Source: an uncultured Ruminococcus sp. | Lineage (GTDB): Bacteria; Bacillota; Clostridia; Oscillospirales; Ruminococcaceae | Assembly (NCBI GenBank): GCA_947629455.1 | Contig: CANRDT010000013.1 | Location: 1-58,261, forward strand | Length of the DNA stretch: 58,261 nucleotides | Direction of reading: 5' to 3' | Shown: positions 17,610 to 26,705 of the stretch, piece after piece | Position numbering within the stretch: the first letter of the stretch is position 1 | How the letters are laid out: each line of letters opens with the position of its first letter | Notes under the pieces: generated by a model | What the model was told of the DNA's origin: nothing | What the model saw: only the letters and a program-made list of their open reading frames with translations | The model's database searches: none | Translations under genes and position numbers: made by a program

Positions 17610-17870
17610 TGCGGCAATAGGTGCGCAGTTGCCGCCGCAAGCGGCGGCGGTAACAAATGCCTTTCATAGTAGGGAAAGCGCTCTCTTGCAAGCGCTTTCC
17701 CTCTTACCAAACAGTCCACCGGACTGTTTGGTAATTCACCCTTTTCAGAGCGCCTCCGTATGGGGAATTTCGCCGTCTGCGGACGGCGACGATGGGCTCT
17801 GCCCCTCGACCCCGCAAGCCTTTTTGAGGAAAAGGCTTGACCGAAAACCTTTTTATTTTTCCAACTTCGT
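17610..17870 (+). repeat. Modular hairpin element, copy A4 (short form)
   Basis: Forward copy with GCCGCCGC/GCGGCGGC (about 17632-17649), AGGGAAAGCGCT/AGCGCTTTCCCT, the ACCAAACAG palindrome (about 17703-17733), GCCGTCTGCGGACGGC and the AGCCTTTTT/AAAAGGCT hairpin with tail. Its first three hairpins match copy A1 rather than A2. Confidence 0.85.
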
Positions 17871-17926
17871 TTTCAACATAAGTGCGGAGAATGAAATCAA
17901 GGTTAGATAGCTAATCTTACTCCTGT

Positions 17927-18017
17927 CCTCTAACCTCTTATTTCTAAATGCTTACTTCTGTCCTCTTACATCTAACCTCTAAACTCTTACTTCTTACATC
18001 TAACCTCTTCCCTCTAA
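17927..18017 (-). repeat. Heptamer tandem array C2, 13 units
   Basis: Thirteen consecutive in-register 7-mers on the plus strand (CCTCTAA, CCTCTTA, TTTCTAA, ATGCTTA, CTTCTGT, CCTCTTA, CATCTAA and so on) are the complement of the TWAGAKG unit. It ends about 55 bp upstream of the next promoter. The gap 17417-18248 otherwise holds copy A4 and regulatory sites but no gene. Confidence 0.85.
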
Positions 18018-18072
18018 TTTAGCAGCTATTTGGTGAACAGGTGATAAAAGCGTGAAAATGTACGGAAATCTA

Positions 18073-18101
18073 TTGACAGACAGAAAAAAATATGCAATAA
18101 T
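18073..18101 (+). promoter_or_regulatory. Promoter with long leader for nucleotidyltransferase gene
   Basis: Consensus TTGACA (18073-18078) with AATAAT (18096-18101) 17 bp later. The leader of about 140 bases contains a CAGGCAG...CTGCC hairpin near 18149-18170 and imperfect pairing of TTATTATCCCTTTT with AAAGGGCTGATCGTGATAATA. It may be structured, but I match it to no known riboswitch class. Confidence 0.6.
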
Positions 18102-18248
18102 ATAAACATATTATACAGATATATTATATTATTATCCCTTTTCCGCGCAGGCAGTAACAGCCGCCTGCCGCTTTGACGTTTTAAAGGGCTGATCGTGATA
18201 ATATGTCGCTGAAATATACGACAAACTAAAAGTAAAGGATGTTGACAA

Positions 18249-19151
18249 ATGAAAAATTGCACGCTCGTTATAATGGCGGCAGGTCTTGGCACACGGTTCG
18301 GAGCAGGCATAAAACAACTCGAACCCGTCGGTCCGAACGGTGAGATAATTATGGATTATTCGGTCTATGACGCAAAGGCTGCCGGCTTTGACAAGGTGGT
18401 TTTCATAATCCGCAAAGATATAAAAGACGCTTTCTCTCAGATGATCGGCGACCGTATCTCCGAAAATATCAAAACGGAATTTGTCTTTCAGGAAACGCAG
18501 GACGTTCCCGAAGAATACAAGCACATAAACCGTGAAAAACCGTGGGGTACGGGTCATGCGGTGCTTGCCTGCAAGGGGATAGTCAACGAGCCTTTCGTGG
18601 TCATCAACGCCGACGATTACTATGGCAAAGAGGCGTTTGTCAAGCTCCACGATTATCTGACTTCCGACAGACCCGACAACGGAAAGCTGGATATGTGTAT
18701 GGCGGGATTTATCCTCAAAAATACCCTCAGTGAAAACGGCACGGTCACGCGCGCCGTCTGCCGAGCCGACAAGAACGGTATGCTCGAGGAAATAACCGAA
18801 ACTTTCAAGATACGCCGCGAAGACGGAAAGGTGGTATCGGGCGGCGACAAGACTCCGCTTGATGAAGACAGCCTTGTTTCAATGAATATGTGGGGCTGTC
18901 CTCCCGAGTTTATCGACCTGCTCGAAAGCGAATTTGACGCTTTTCTCAAAACCTCCGCGAACGATTCCAAGGCGGAATTTCTGCTACCCGTCATAATCGA
19001 CAAGCTGCTTAAAAGCAAAGAGGCGCAGTGCAAACTGCTTGAGAGCCGCGACAAGTGGTTCGGCGTTACCTATGCCGAGGATAAGCAGTCCGTGACGAAC
19101 TCAATACGCGCCCTCATTAACAACGGAGTATATCCCGAAAAGCTCTGGTAG
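18249..19151 (+). CDS. Sugar nucleotidyltransferase family protein
   Basis: 300-residue cytosolic protein with the nucleotidyltransferase (Rossmann-like GT-A) fold. The signature MAAGLGTRFG (9-18) with K22 in GIKQLEPVGPNG binds NTP and phosphate, VINADDYYG (about 117-125) supplies the metal-binding Asp pair, and PWGTGHA (about 98-104) fits the base/sugar pocket. Relatives activate sugar-1-phosphates (for example with UTP) or choline phosphate; the substrate here is not decidable. AAAGGA is nine bases before ATG. The following dprA-like gene begins 27 bases downstream, so the two are probably co-transcribed, a position more likely incidental than functional. Confidence 0.85.
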   Translation: MKNCTLVIMAAGLGTRFGAGIKQLEPVGPNGEIIMDYSVYDAKAAGFDKVVFIIRKDIKDAFSQMIGDRISENIKTEFVFQETQDVPEEYKHINREKPWGTGHAVLACKGIVNEPFVVINADDYYGKEAFVKLHDYLTSDRPDNGKLDMCMAGFILKNTLSENGTVTRAVCRADKNGMLEEITETFKIRREDGKVVSGGDKTPLDEDSLVSMNMWGCPPEFIDLLESEFDAFLKTSANDSKAEFLLPVIIDKLLKSKEAQCKLLESRDKWFGVTYAEDKQSVTNSIRALINNGVYPEKLW

Positions 19152-19178
19152 AATATCATTCGCAGGGTGGTGTGCAAA

Positions 19179-20048
19179 ATGTCCGATGAGATACTGTACT
19201 ATATCTGGCTGACAGCCGCCCTCCACCCGGGCAATCCGCGAAAATGGGACATTCTCGGCAGCGAGGATTCGATAGCGTCGCTTTATCGGCATATACGCAG
19301 CGGAGACCGCAGGCTGCCCGAAAACGAGTACAATGCGCTCGTTTCGTATGATCTTAAAAAGGCTGAATCTGTCCTTGACTATTGTATCGCCAGGGGTTAC
19401 GGTGTTATCTGCCCTGCCGATCCCGAATATCCGGCGTCGCTTGCCGCCGCAGACGATCCCCCGGGAGTATTGTTTACTCTGGGGGATATTTGCTGTCTTG
19501 AAAATGCGCATACCGCGGCGGTGGTAGGTTCAAGAAAAGCGGACGATTATGCGCTCAGGTGTACGCGGCACATCTCGGGCGGACTTGCCTCGGCAGGGGC
19601 GGTGATAATCAGCGGTTTTGCCGTCGGTGTGGATTCCGCCGCTCACTCTGCCGCAATAAACGCAGGCGGCAGGACTGTCGCCGTACTCGGCTGCGGTCTT
19701 GATTATGATTATCCGCGCAATTCCAAGCCGCTGAGATACGCCATTGCAAAACACGGAGCGGTCATAACGGAATATTTCCCCGACACAAGACCGATACCTG
19801 CGAATTTCCCGATACGCAACAGGATAACAGCGGCTTTGTCCGACTGTATCGTCTGCACCTCCGCATCTTCAAGGAGCGGTGTGCTGAATACGGTTTCTCA
19901 CGGGCTTTTTTACAGCCGCGATATTTTCATCACTCCGCCGCACGATATTTTTTCTCCCAATTATCAGGGGATCATCTCGCTGCTGCGCGACGGCGCGGTT
20001 TCCGTCTGCTCTGCGGAGGACGTTATAAGATATATGGGCTGGGGATAA
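19179..20048 (+). CDS. dprA: DprA/Smf-like DNA-processing protein
   Basis: 289 residues with a short N-terminal helical domain and a Rossmann-like DprA core: VVGSRKADDYA (about 114-124), SGFAVGVDSAAH (about 144-155), GGRTVAVLGCGLD (about 163-175) and FPIRNRITAALSD (about 210-222). DprA loads RecA on incoming single-stranded DNA during transformation and is kept in many non-competent bacteria. The segment after NRI, usually IxGLS then VVEA, is divergent here (TAALSDCIVCTSAS), and there is no C-terminal winged helix. The start is ATG 19179, eight bases after AGGGTGG; an upstream GTG overlaps that site. Confidence 0.85.
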   Translation: MSDEILYYIWLTAALHPGNPRKWDILGSEDSIASLYRHIRSGDRRLPENEYNALVSYDLKKAESVLDYCIARGYGVICPADPEYPASLAAADDPPGVLFTLGDICCLENAHTAAVVGSRKADDYALRCTRHISGGLASAGAVIISGFAVGVDSAAHSAAINAGGRTVAVLGCGLDYDYPRNSKPLRYAIAKHGAVITEYFPDTRPIPANFPIRNRITAALSDCIVCTSASSRSGVLNTVSHGLFYSRDIFITPPHDIFSPNYQGIISLLRDGAVSVCSAEDVIRYMGWG

Positions 20049-20082
20049 GAGGTAAGAGGTTAGAAGTAAGAGGTAAGAGTTG
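20046..20082 (+). repeat. Heptamer array C3
   Basis: About five TAAGAGG / TTAGAAG-type 7-mers immediately after the dprA-like stop codon. Confidence 0.7.
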
Positions 20083-20149
20083 CTCCGCAGACTGATTTCA
20101 CGCTAAGCGGTTTGATTGATAAGTAGCAGGAAATCAAGAAAAGGTTTTG

Positions 20150-20515
20150 GATCAAGCCTTTTCCTTAAAAAGGCTGCCCTCGCGCGGGCGCGCTTGTCGC
20201 CCTCTGCATCGTGCGTAGCGTTCAAGCTTTGGAAATCGGGCGGTCAAAATTTTCCTCGGCAATTACTTTAATAATCTGTGGGAAAGAAATTTCCGGTTTT
20301 TATTTTACGAAGTAAAATAAAAATTGCCGCTCTCGTAATAGCGGCAAAGGAAATTTTCTTTCAGCCCAAACACGAAGTGTTTGGGGTGGCGTCACGCAAG
20401 GGGTGAATTTCAAAACAGTCCGGTGGACTGTTTTGAAAGAGGGGACGACCTACAAGAAGGGCGTCCCCTAAGTTTGGTTGATACGAACTTTCTCTCCGCC
20501 GCTTGCGGCGGAGGT
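20150..20515 (-). repeat. Modular hairpin element, copy A5 (long form)
   Basis: Reverse-oriented long copy. It contains the AAAGGCTT hairpin, the three-way junction (about 20284-20363, with TTGCCGCT/AGCGGCAA replacing TTGCCGAC/GTCGGCAA), CCCAAACAC/GTGTTTGGG, the AAACAG palindrome (about 20409-20439), GGGGACG/CGTCCCC and CTCCGCCGC. It fills most of the gene-free gap 20049-20687. Confidence 0.88.
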
Positions 20516-20687
20516 AAATTACTTTTAGCGCATATTTGGTAATAATAACTATCCAAAAGATTTAAGAAATAAGAGATAAGAATTTCTTATGCGGCTCATA
20601 TATTCACCCAAGCTTTTTAACTCGTAACCGAAAACCCTTCCGCAACATAGTATAAATTACTCAAACTATGATTCGGAGGGATTTTTT

Positions 20688-21761
20688 ATGTCAGAAGTTT
20701 ACTTTCTCGGCGCGATGACCGCCAACGGTTTTTCCACCGAGTTCGGCAGGATAATGGAAAAGGACGGGGTATTCACCTATATCCTCAAAGGCGCGGCAGG
20801 AACGGGCAAATCCTCGCTTATGAAAAAAATCGCACAGCACTTTGAAAATACTCAGCATATACGGAGGTTTTACTGCTCCTCAGACCCTGATTCTTTAGAC
20901 GCGGTGTACCTTGACGGCTCGCAGACCGCAATAGTGGACGGCACCGCTCCCCATGTGTTCGACCCGATCGTTCCCGGTGTCGATCAGAAAATAGTCGACC
21001 TCGGCAGCTGCTGGAACGAGGAAACGCTCCTCGCCGCCGCTGCGGATATAAGGTGCGTGACCGCCGCAAATAAATCTATGGCGGCAAGGGCGGCGAGATT
21101 TTCCGCAGCGGTATCGAATATCTGCTCCGATACATACCAGATCGGCGCGGATTGTATACTGTCCGAAAAGCTGGACTCATTTACCGAACGTTTCAAGAAA
21201 AAGCTGCTCGGCAAAAAAGGCACGGGCAGCGGTGAAAGATCACTTCGCCAACTGACCGCGCTCACAAGATACGGAGTGACCACCATGACCGATACCCTTG
21301 AAGATTACTTCGACGTCTATATTATGAACGACGATAATTATGCAGTCACGGATTATCTGCTGTCGCTGCTCGGCGATGAGGCTGCCGCAAGAGGTTATGA
21401 CGTTATCCTCTGCCCGTCGCAGCTTTTTAACAATTCATCATATGAACATCTGCTGATACCCGAACTCGGCGTGGCTCTGGTAAGCGGAAGATGTCTTACG
21501 GGATACAATAACGCAGATACCAAGAAACTCAATCTCAACAGATTTTATGATAAAAAGCTTATTTCACAGAGAAGGACGCGTCTGAGAATGAATAAGGCCG
21601 CCGCGAAAGATCTCTCCTGCGAGGCGGCAAAGACTATGGATTCGGCAAAGGAACTCCACGATGAGATAGAAAGCTTTTATATCTCGGCTATGGATTTCGA
21701 CAAGCTCGACGCGATAGCAGACGGTATCATAAAGGAAATAGAAGAGCTCCGAGGCAAGTAA
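20688..21761 (+). CDS. P-loop ATPase of unknown function
   Basis: 357-residue cytosolic protein. The Walker A motif is clear: GAAGTGKS (35-42). YCSSDPDSLDAV (62-73) and VDGTAPHVFDPIVPG (83-97) are the conserved blocks I associate with an uncharacterised Firmicutes ATPase family (PRK06851-like). A second half contains VILCPSQLFN and a Lys/Arg-rich segment, then a helical C-terminus. I do not know its substrate or partner. GGAGGG lies ten bases before ATG. It is flanked by repeat elements on both sides and appears monocistronic. Confidence 0.75.
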   Translation: MSEVYFLGAMTANGFSTEFGRIMEKDGVFTYILKGAAGTGKSSLMKKIAQHFENTQHIRRFYCSSDPDSLDAVYLDGSQTAIVDGTAPHVFDPIVPGVDQKIVDLGSCWNEETLLAAAADIRCVTAANKSMAARAARFSAAVSNICSDTYQIGADCILSEKLDSFTERFKKKLLGKKGTGSGERSLRQLTALTRYGVTTMTDTLEDYFDVYIMNDDNYAVTDYLLSLLGDEAAARGYDVILCPSQLFNNSSYEHLLIPELGVALVSGRCLTGYNNADTKKLNLNRFYDKKLISQRRTRLRMNKAAAKDLSCEAAKTMDSAKELHDEIESFYISAMDFDKLDAIADGIIKEIEELRGK

Positions 21762-21775
21762 CATACGCAAAAACC

Positions 21776-21800
21776 ACGGAAATCAATTTTTGATTTCCGT
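21776..21800. repeat. Minimal TIR palindrome B7
   Basis: ACGGAAATCAA (21776-21786), loop TTT, TTGATTTCCGT (21790-21800). It is followed by AAAGTCAGAACGC and heptamer units, the same order as at 57233-57310. Confidence 0.8.
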
Positions 21801-21963
21801 AAAGTCAGAACGCTGCGCTTTTAAGAGGTAAGAGGTCAGACAAGGAGCGCCTACGGCGCATATTTTAAAATATTATTCCGCTTTGCAGACTTTTTTCTTG
21901 CTTCTTGTCTCTAAAACTCTTATTTTGGGAGATCAATTTTGTAAAAATTGATTTTCGTGACGC

Positions 21964-21992
21964 AAAAACGCTCCCCGTAAAATTCGGGGAGC
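21964..21992 (-). terminator. Terminator of the second M23 peptidase gene
   Basis: GCTCCCCG (21970-21977) pairs with CGGGGAGC (21985-21992). The minus-strand T-run follows at 21968-21964. Confidence 0.8.
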
Positions 21993-21998
21993 GCGGTT

Positions 21999-23720
21999 TT
22001 ATTTTATGGAAACGTAGTATGCAGGATTCAGATAATAGCCCTGATACCTTACCTCCAGATGCAGATGATCGCCGGTCGAAAATCCCGTAGAACCCATATG
22101 ACCGATAACATCGCCCTTTTTCACCTTGTCGCCGACTTTGACGTCAAGACTTGTCATATGTCCGTAAAGCGTAATAAATTCATTGCCGTGATCTATTATC
22201 ACGAAATTGCCGTAGCCGCCTCCGCAGCCACAGGATTCCGTCTTGCCGTAGTCGTGAGTGCAGGTCGTGTTCACGCGTATGACCGTTCCGCTCTCCGCGG
22301 CGTGAATGTCCGTACCATGCGCACCCGGAATGTCTATTCCCGTGTGGTATGAACCCCAGCGCGCTCCGACTCCCGAAGAAATATAGTAGTTTCCGGGAAC
22401 GGGCCACGAAAATCTGTACTGACATTCGTCCTCGGATATTTCCACTCCCTCTTCTTTCATCTGCGCGAAATTATCCCACAGCTCCTCAAGCTTGCTGTCG
22501 GCAGCCAGTTCCGCAGCGGCTCTGGTCGTTTCCGCCGAGGAATCTCCATAGCTTGACCGCAGTATTCCCGACAGATCGGTCTCGAATTTGCTGCGCTCTT
22601 CAAGATATTTCTGATTCTGAAGATCGAGCAGTTTGCGCTCCGCCTCGTACTTTGCTTTTATCGTTTCGCTCATACTGTACAGCCTGTCAAGCTCACTCCT
22701 CTGCGACGAAAGCTCGTCATACTGCGCGTCATACTCCGCCTGCTGCTGCTCCAGCTCCTTCTTGGACTTCTCGTACTCCTCTTTTTTCTCTATAAGTCCC
22801 GTGATAAGGTCGTTGTCGTGATCCGCCACGCGCTTTACAAGCTCCATACGCATAAGTACATCGTAAAAATCCTGCGAACTTAAAAGTATCGACGCATACG
22901 ACTCGTCCCCTGCAAGATACATCGCCCTCAGCCGCTTTTTAAAATCGCTGATACCCTTGTCTATATCCCTTTTCTGATCGCTTATACTGCGTTTTGCGGT
23001 AGCGATCTCTATTTCCAGATTGGTCAGGTAGGAATTGATGACTTCGATCTTGCTGTTTACCGACTTTATCTTCTTCTTTATAGTTACCTGTCTTTTCTCC
23101 TCCGCCTCGATACCGTTCTCGGTTTCCTCCAGCTCCTTTTCAAGACGTTCCTGTTCTTCTGATATTTCCTGTAATTTCTGCGCGTAGAGGGTTATGTCAT
23201 ACGACTGCGCGGAGGACTGCTCCTCCCCGTCGCCGCTCGTATCATTCTCCGTATCGGGAGCCTCCACCGCTCCGGGACCGTCCATTACCTCGCCCGGACC
23301 GACAATATCCGGCGTCGGTTCGGCTGACGAAGAGTCCTCCGCCGCGTCCGTATCTGCCGTACTGTCAGTATCCTCCGCGGAAGACACCTCCTCCTGCGAT
23401 GCGGTATCGTCGGGAATGCTCTCGTTTACCTCCGTGTCGGGAATTTCCTGCGTATTATCGGGTATATCGGGCGTTTCCTGCGGCAATTCCGAGACCGTCT
23501 GATCTTCCGTCGGCTGCTGACCGTCCTGCTCCGTCTGCTGTGACAGATCGCCGTCGGTCATCTCACTGCCCGACGCGTACCTTGAAATATCATCAGAAAA
23601 GACAGCCGCACAGATAACGAACGCAGCCGCAAAAGCGCACATACGCTTTGCAAGCCGTCCTGCCCGTCTAAAAGTCAGACTGCCTTTATTTCCCGCGTCG
23701 GGAATATGTAACTCGCTCAT
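21999..23720 (-). CDS. Coiled-coil M23 peptidoglycan endopeptidase (PcsB/EnvC-like), paralog 2
   Basis: 573-residue secreted wall hydrolase. A signal segment (about 22-42) is followed by an acidic Ser/Thr/Pro/Asp linker (about 50-175), a long heptad coiled coil (about 178-410) and a C-terminal LytM/M23 domain (455-573). Zn ligands are complete: H459 and D463 (YHTGID), and H552 and H554 (DHLHLE). The Cys pair CGCGGGYG region is shared with the neighbouring paralog. GGAGG is seven bases before ATG 23720; the frame extends upstream without a site. It follows paralog 1 by 105 bases and lies downstream of ftsEX, whose complex activates such coiled-coil hydrolases at the septum. The acidic linker sets it apart from paralog 1. 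Confidence 0.9.
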   Translation of the reverse strand: MSELHIPDAGNKGSLTFRRAGRLAKRMCAFAAAFVICAAVFSDDISRYASGSEMTDGDLSQQTEQDGQQPTEDQTVSELPQETPDIPDNTQEIPDTEVNESIPDDTASQEEVSSAEDTDSTADTDAAEDSSSAEPTPDIVGPGEVMDGPGAVEAPDTENDTSGDGEEQSSAQSYDITLYAQKLQEISEEQERLEKELEETENGIEAEEKRQVTIKKKIKSVNSKIEVINSYLTNLEIEIATAKRSISDQKRDIDKGISDFKKRLRAMYLAGDESYASILLSSQDFYDVLMRMELVKRVADHDNDLITGLIEKKEEYEKSKKELEQQQAEYDAQYDELSSQRSELDRLYSMSETIKAKYEAERKLLDLQNQKYLEERSKFETDLSGILRSSYGDSSAETTRAAAELAADSKLEELWDNFAQMKEEGVEISEDECQYRFSWPVPGNYYISSGVGARWGSYHTGIDIPGAHGTDIHAAESGTVIRVNTTCTHDYGKTESCGCGGGYGNFVIIDHGNEFITLYGHMTSLDVKVGDKVKKGDVIGHMGSTGFSTGDHLHLEVRYQGYYLNPAYYVSIK

Positions 23721-23825
23721 TGAAAAACCTCCATAACAATTCCTCTGCCGCCCGGACAGTGAGATCAAAGAGGTGCGCAGGATAGTCCGCGCAGGCGGCA
23801 AACGCCGCCCGCATATGTATCCTTA

Positions 23826-25343
23826 TCAGACATAGTCGGAGGGATTAAGCGTCACGCCGTCCTTTCTTATCTCAAAATGGAGATGAGGACCGGTGGAATA
23901 TCCCGTAGAGCCTACCGTTCCCAGAACGTCGCCCTTTTTCACCTGCTGTCCTACGGTAACGGTGATACCCTGCGAATGTCCGTAGAGCGTCCACCAGCCG
24001 TCGCCGTGGTCGATGATACAGTATCTTCCGTATCCGCCGCCGCAGCCGCAGCTGCCGTTCTTTCCGTAGTCGTGAGGACAGTAGTTCTCGACTCTTATTA
24101 CCGTTCCGTCAGCAGCGGCGCAGATATTTGCGCCCCTGATGTTGGACGAGTATATGTCTATGCCTTTATGGTACGCACCCCATCTCCAGCCTACGCCGTA
24201 AGAGATGTGATAAAATCCGGGTACCGGCCATGTAAACATGGATTTGTCCTGATAGTTATAGTCGCTGTTGTCGGTTGAATTTTGACTGTTGTTTTGGGTA
24301 ACTCCCGTCTGCGCGTCAGACGGTGCAGAATTGCCGTTCTGCTGCTGTTGCTGTTGCTGCTGCAATAACTGCTGCTGCAGAAGTTCCTGCTTTTTGCGTT
24401 CTTCCTCTTCCCTTTTCTTGCGTTCCTCTTCCTCTTTGCGCTTACGCTCCTCTTCTTCCTTGCGCTTGCGCTCTTCTTCCTCTTTCTTCTTTATCTCTTC
24501 CTGCTCCTTGTAAAGCTGCTGAAGTTCCGCCTCAAAAGCCTCCTGCTCCTCGGCAGCCTGCTCCTGATTGGCAAGGAAAGTTTCCTTGTCCTTTTCAAGC
24601 TTGTCTATCATAGCCTGGCTCTCCGAGAAAAGAACATCGAGCTTGTCCTTCTGCTCCTGTTCCTTGGCGCACTGCTCCTCCAACTCGGTCAGAGTATCCT
24701 CAAGCTCCGCCTTTTCAGCCTCAAGAGCCTCCTCGTCCGCCTCGAACTGCTTTTTGAGATCGACCAGATCGTCTATCATATCATTGTCGTGATCGGCAAC
24801 GCGCTTTACAAGCTCCAGTTTCATCAGCATATCGTAAAAATCGCTTGCGCCCACCAGAATATCGGTATACGACTGACTTCCGGCAACATACATTATCCTT
24901 ATGCGCTGCTTAAATTCCTCTATGCCTTCCTCTATCTCTTTTTTCTTGTTTTCGATCTGCTTTTCTTTCTGCGCTATGCTGTCCGTCAGCTCGTCTATCT
25001 GTTCCGACAGCTGTGCCTGCGAATTTTCAAGCGTCAGGATAGTTTCCTGCACCACGTCTATTTCTTCCTCGATAGCCGCCTGATTTTCTTCCTCCGCGGC
25101 TATATCGTCCTTAGTGGCGTTGATCTTTTCGTCAAGCTCCGCCTGTTTATCTTCAAGTTCCGAAAGCTTATCCTTGGTATCCGCGATCTCCTGCGCGTTC
25201 TTCTTCGCCTCTTTGCTTGTCGCCGAGACCGGTTCTTCACGCAGTATCGGCTCGCCGCCTGCCGTCATCGCGGTAAAAGCAGCCGCAACCGCCAGCGTGC
25301 AAGCCAGCAGCCGCTTTAATAACCCTGTCGTATGCCTGTTCAC
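23826..25343 (-). CDS. Coiled-coil M23 peptidoglycan endopeptidase (PcsB/EnvC-like), paralog 1
   Basis: 505-residue secreted hydrolase. Signal peptide (1-30, LLKRLLACTLAVAAAF core), long coiled coil (about 40-270), then a striking tandem of KKEEEERKRK-type units, a poly-Gln stretch, an Asn/Ser linker and a C-terminal M23 domain (388-505) with H392, D396, H487 and H489. The GTG start at 25343 is set by GGAGG eight bases upstream and places the signal peptide at the N-terminus; a GTG 17 codons upstream has no site. A repeat element separates it from ftsX. By analogy with FtsEX-PcsB and FtsEX-EnvC, the coiled coil should dock on FtsX and be released for septal cleavage. Confidence 0.9.
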   Translation of the reverse strand: MNRHTTGLLKRLLACTLAVAAAFTAMTAGGEPILREEPVSATSKEAKKNAQEIADTKDKLSELEDKQAELDEKINATKDDIAAEEENQAAIEEEIDVVQETILTLENSQAQLSEQIDELTDSIAQKEKQIENKKKEIEEGIEEFKQRIRIMYVAGSQSYTDILVGASDFYDMLMKLELVKRVADHDNDMIDDLVDLKKQFEADEEALEAEKAELEDTLTELEEQCAKEQEQKDKLDVLFSESQAMIDKLEKDKETFLANQEQAAEEQEAFEAELQQLYKEQEEIKKKEEEERKRKEEEERKRKEEEERKKREEEERKKQELLQQQLLQQQQQQQQNGNSAPSDAQTGVTQNNSQNSTDNSDYNYQDKSMFTWPVPGFYHISYGVGWRWGAYHKGIDIYSSNIRGANICAAADGTVIRVENYCPHDYGKNGSCGCGGGYGRYCIIDHGDGWWTLYGHSQGITVTVGQQVKKGDVLGTVGSTGYSTGPHLHFEIRKDGVTLNPSDYV

Positions 25344-25556
25344 TGTCTTATCCTCCGTTTTTGGCGGTATCCGCCGCCGATCCGTAATTTTCACAAGTCG
25401 TCATTTTTATCTGTCTGTATTTTTTATCTGTATTGTCAATGCTGAGATACATCAATTTTTTGAATATACATCAGCATTTCGTAAGAGTTGTTATTCCCCA
25501 AAGGGGGAATAACATATATCAAAGCGCATTAACCGCTTGATTTCCAATGTTTTTTA

Positions 25557-25790
25557 CCTCCGCCGCAAGCGGCGGAGAAAAACTTTGTACCGCCCATACT
25601 TAGGGGACGCCCTTCTTGTAGGTCGTCCCCTCTTTCAAAACAGTCCACCGGACTGTTTTGAAATTCACCCCTTGCGGACGCAAACGGCAGGGGTATTTCG
25701 CCGTCTGCGGACGGCGACGATGGGCTCTGCCCCTCGACCCCGCCAGCCTTTTTAAGGAAAAGGCTGGAGCGAAAACCTTTTTAATTTGCC
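25557..25790 (+). repeat. Modular hairpin element, copy A6 (short form)
   Basis: CCGCCGC/GCGGCGG, GGGGACG/CGTCCCC, the CAAAACAG palindrome (about 25635-25665), GCCGTCTGCGGACGGC, and AGCCTTTTT/AAAAGGCT with tail. It lies between ftsX and the first M23 gene and fills most of the gap 25344-25799. A separate GTTATTCCCC/GGGGGAATAAC hairpin is at about 25491-25514. Confidence 0.85.
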
Positions 25791-25799
25791 CTCTACTTA

Positions 25800-26705
25800 T
25801 CAAACCTTAAGGTGCTTGCCCGTGCTTATGGAAGTACCCACCGCGCCGATCAAAGCTCCTGCCGCCGCATATGCCGCCGCGACCTGCCAGAACATCGACT
25901 TGAACGAGTAGAGATTGCGCACGCAGAGAATGTTCCACCGCTTGAAATCGTCGTTAAAGATATTATAGACCCCTTCATAAGCAAATTTTGTCAGAACCAG
26001 CGCGCCTGCGGCGGCAAGTATTCCGACTATCATACCCTCGATGAAAAAAGGTATGCGGATAAATCCGTTTGTCGCGCCCACATACTTCATAATGTTTATT
26101 TCTTTCCTGCGGGCGAAAACGCTTGCTCTTGTGGTATTCGAGATTATTATCAGGCAGACCACTATCAGCGCAATTATTATCGCTCCCGAAATTACGAGCA
26201 AGATCCTGCGTATGCTTATCAGGACGTCCGCAAAATCGGTCGGCGATTTGGTGGATTCAACGTTATCAAGCGTTTCTATCTGCGTCGTGGTCTCGTTCAT
26301 TTTCTGTATATCCACCACGGTTATGCGGAAAGTGTCAGGCAGAGGATTGTCGTCCGCATACTGGAAAAGCTCCTGCTCCTCCTCGGTCATATCATCCATC
26401 ATTTCTTTCCACGCGTTTTCCTTGGAATAAAACTCCACGGTGTTGACGTTCGCAAGCATCTGTATCCTGCTTTTCAGCTCGTCTATATCGCTGTCGGGGA
26501 TATTGTCGGTGATCTGCACGACCACCTCGCTCATGTCCTCGATACCGCCGATTATCCTGTTGAGGTTTACCGCCGCAAGCACCGAAATGCCCACCATAAG
26601 CAGCGACACCAGCATTATGCAGAATGAGGCGAACGACATCATACGATTCGTCCAGATGCTTTTCAGTCCCTGTCTTACGAGATAATTAATGCTGCTGATC
26701 TTCAT
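25800..26705 (-). CDS. ftsX: Cell-division ABC transporter permease-like protein FtsX
   Basis: 301 residues, the normal FtsX length and topology. TM1 (about 24-46), an extracellular loop of about 115 residues (50-165) that would contact the coiled-coil hydrolases, then TM2-TM4 (about 167-190, 220-242, 272-295). The cytoplasmic motif RRKEINIMKYVGAT (198-211) is the conserved FtsE coupling helix. It overlaps the end of ftsE by 20 bases, indicating translational coupling. FtsEX does not transport; ATP cycles in FtsE are relayed through FtsX to activate peptidoglycan hydrolases during division. Confidence 0.95.
   Translation of the reverse strand: MKISSINYLVRQGLKSIWTNRMMSFASFCIMLVSLLMVGISVLAAVNLNRIIGGIEDMSEVVVQITDNIPDSDIDELKSRIQMLANVNTVEFYSKENAWKEMMDDMTEEEQELFQYADDNPLPDTFRITVVDIQKMNETTTQIETLDNVESTKSPTDFADVLISIRRILLVISGAIIIALIVVCLIIISNTTRASVFARRKEINIMKYVGATNGFIRIPFFIEGMIVGILAAAGALVLTKFAYEGVYNIFNDDFKRWNILCVRNLYSFKSMFWQVAAAYAAAGALIGAVGTSISTGKHLKV

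Noticed and set aside
18104-18248. Purine-type or other known riboswitch in the leader of the nucleotidyltransferase gene
   Set aside because: Hairpins are present but no conserved junction sequence of a class I know is visible. It is left as an unassigned leader.
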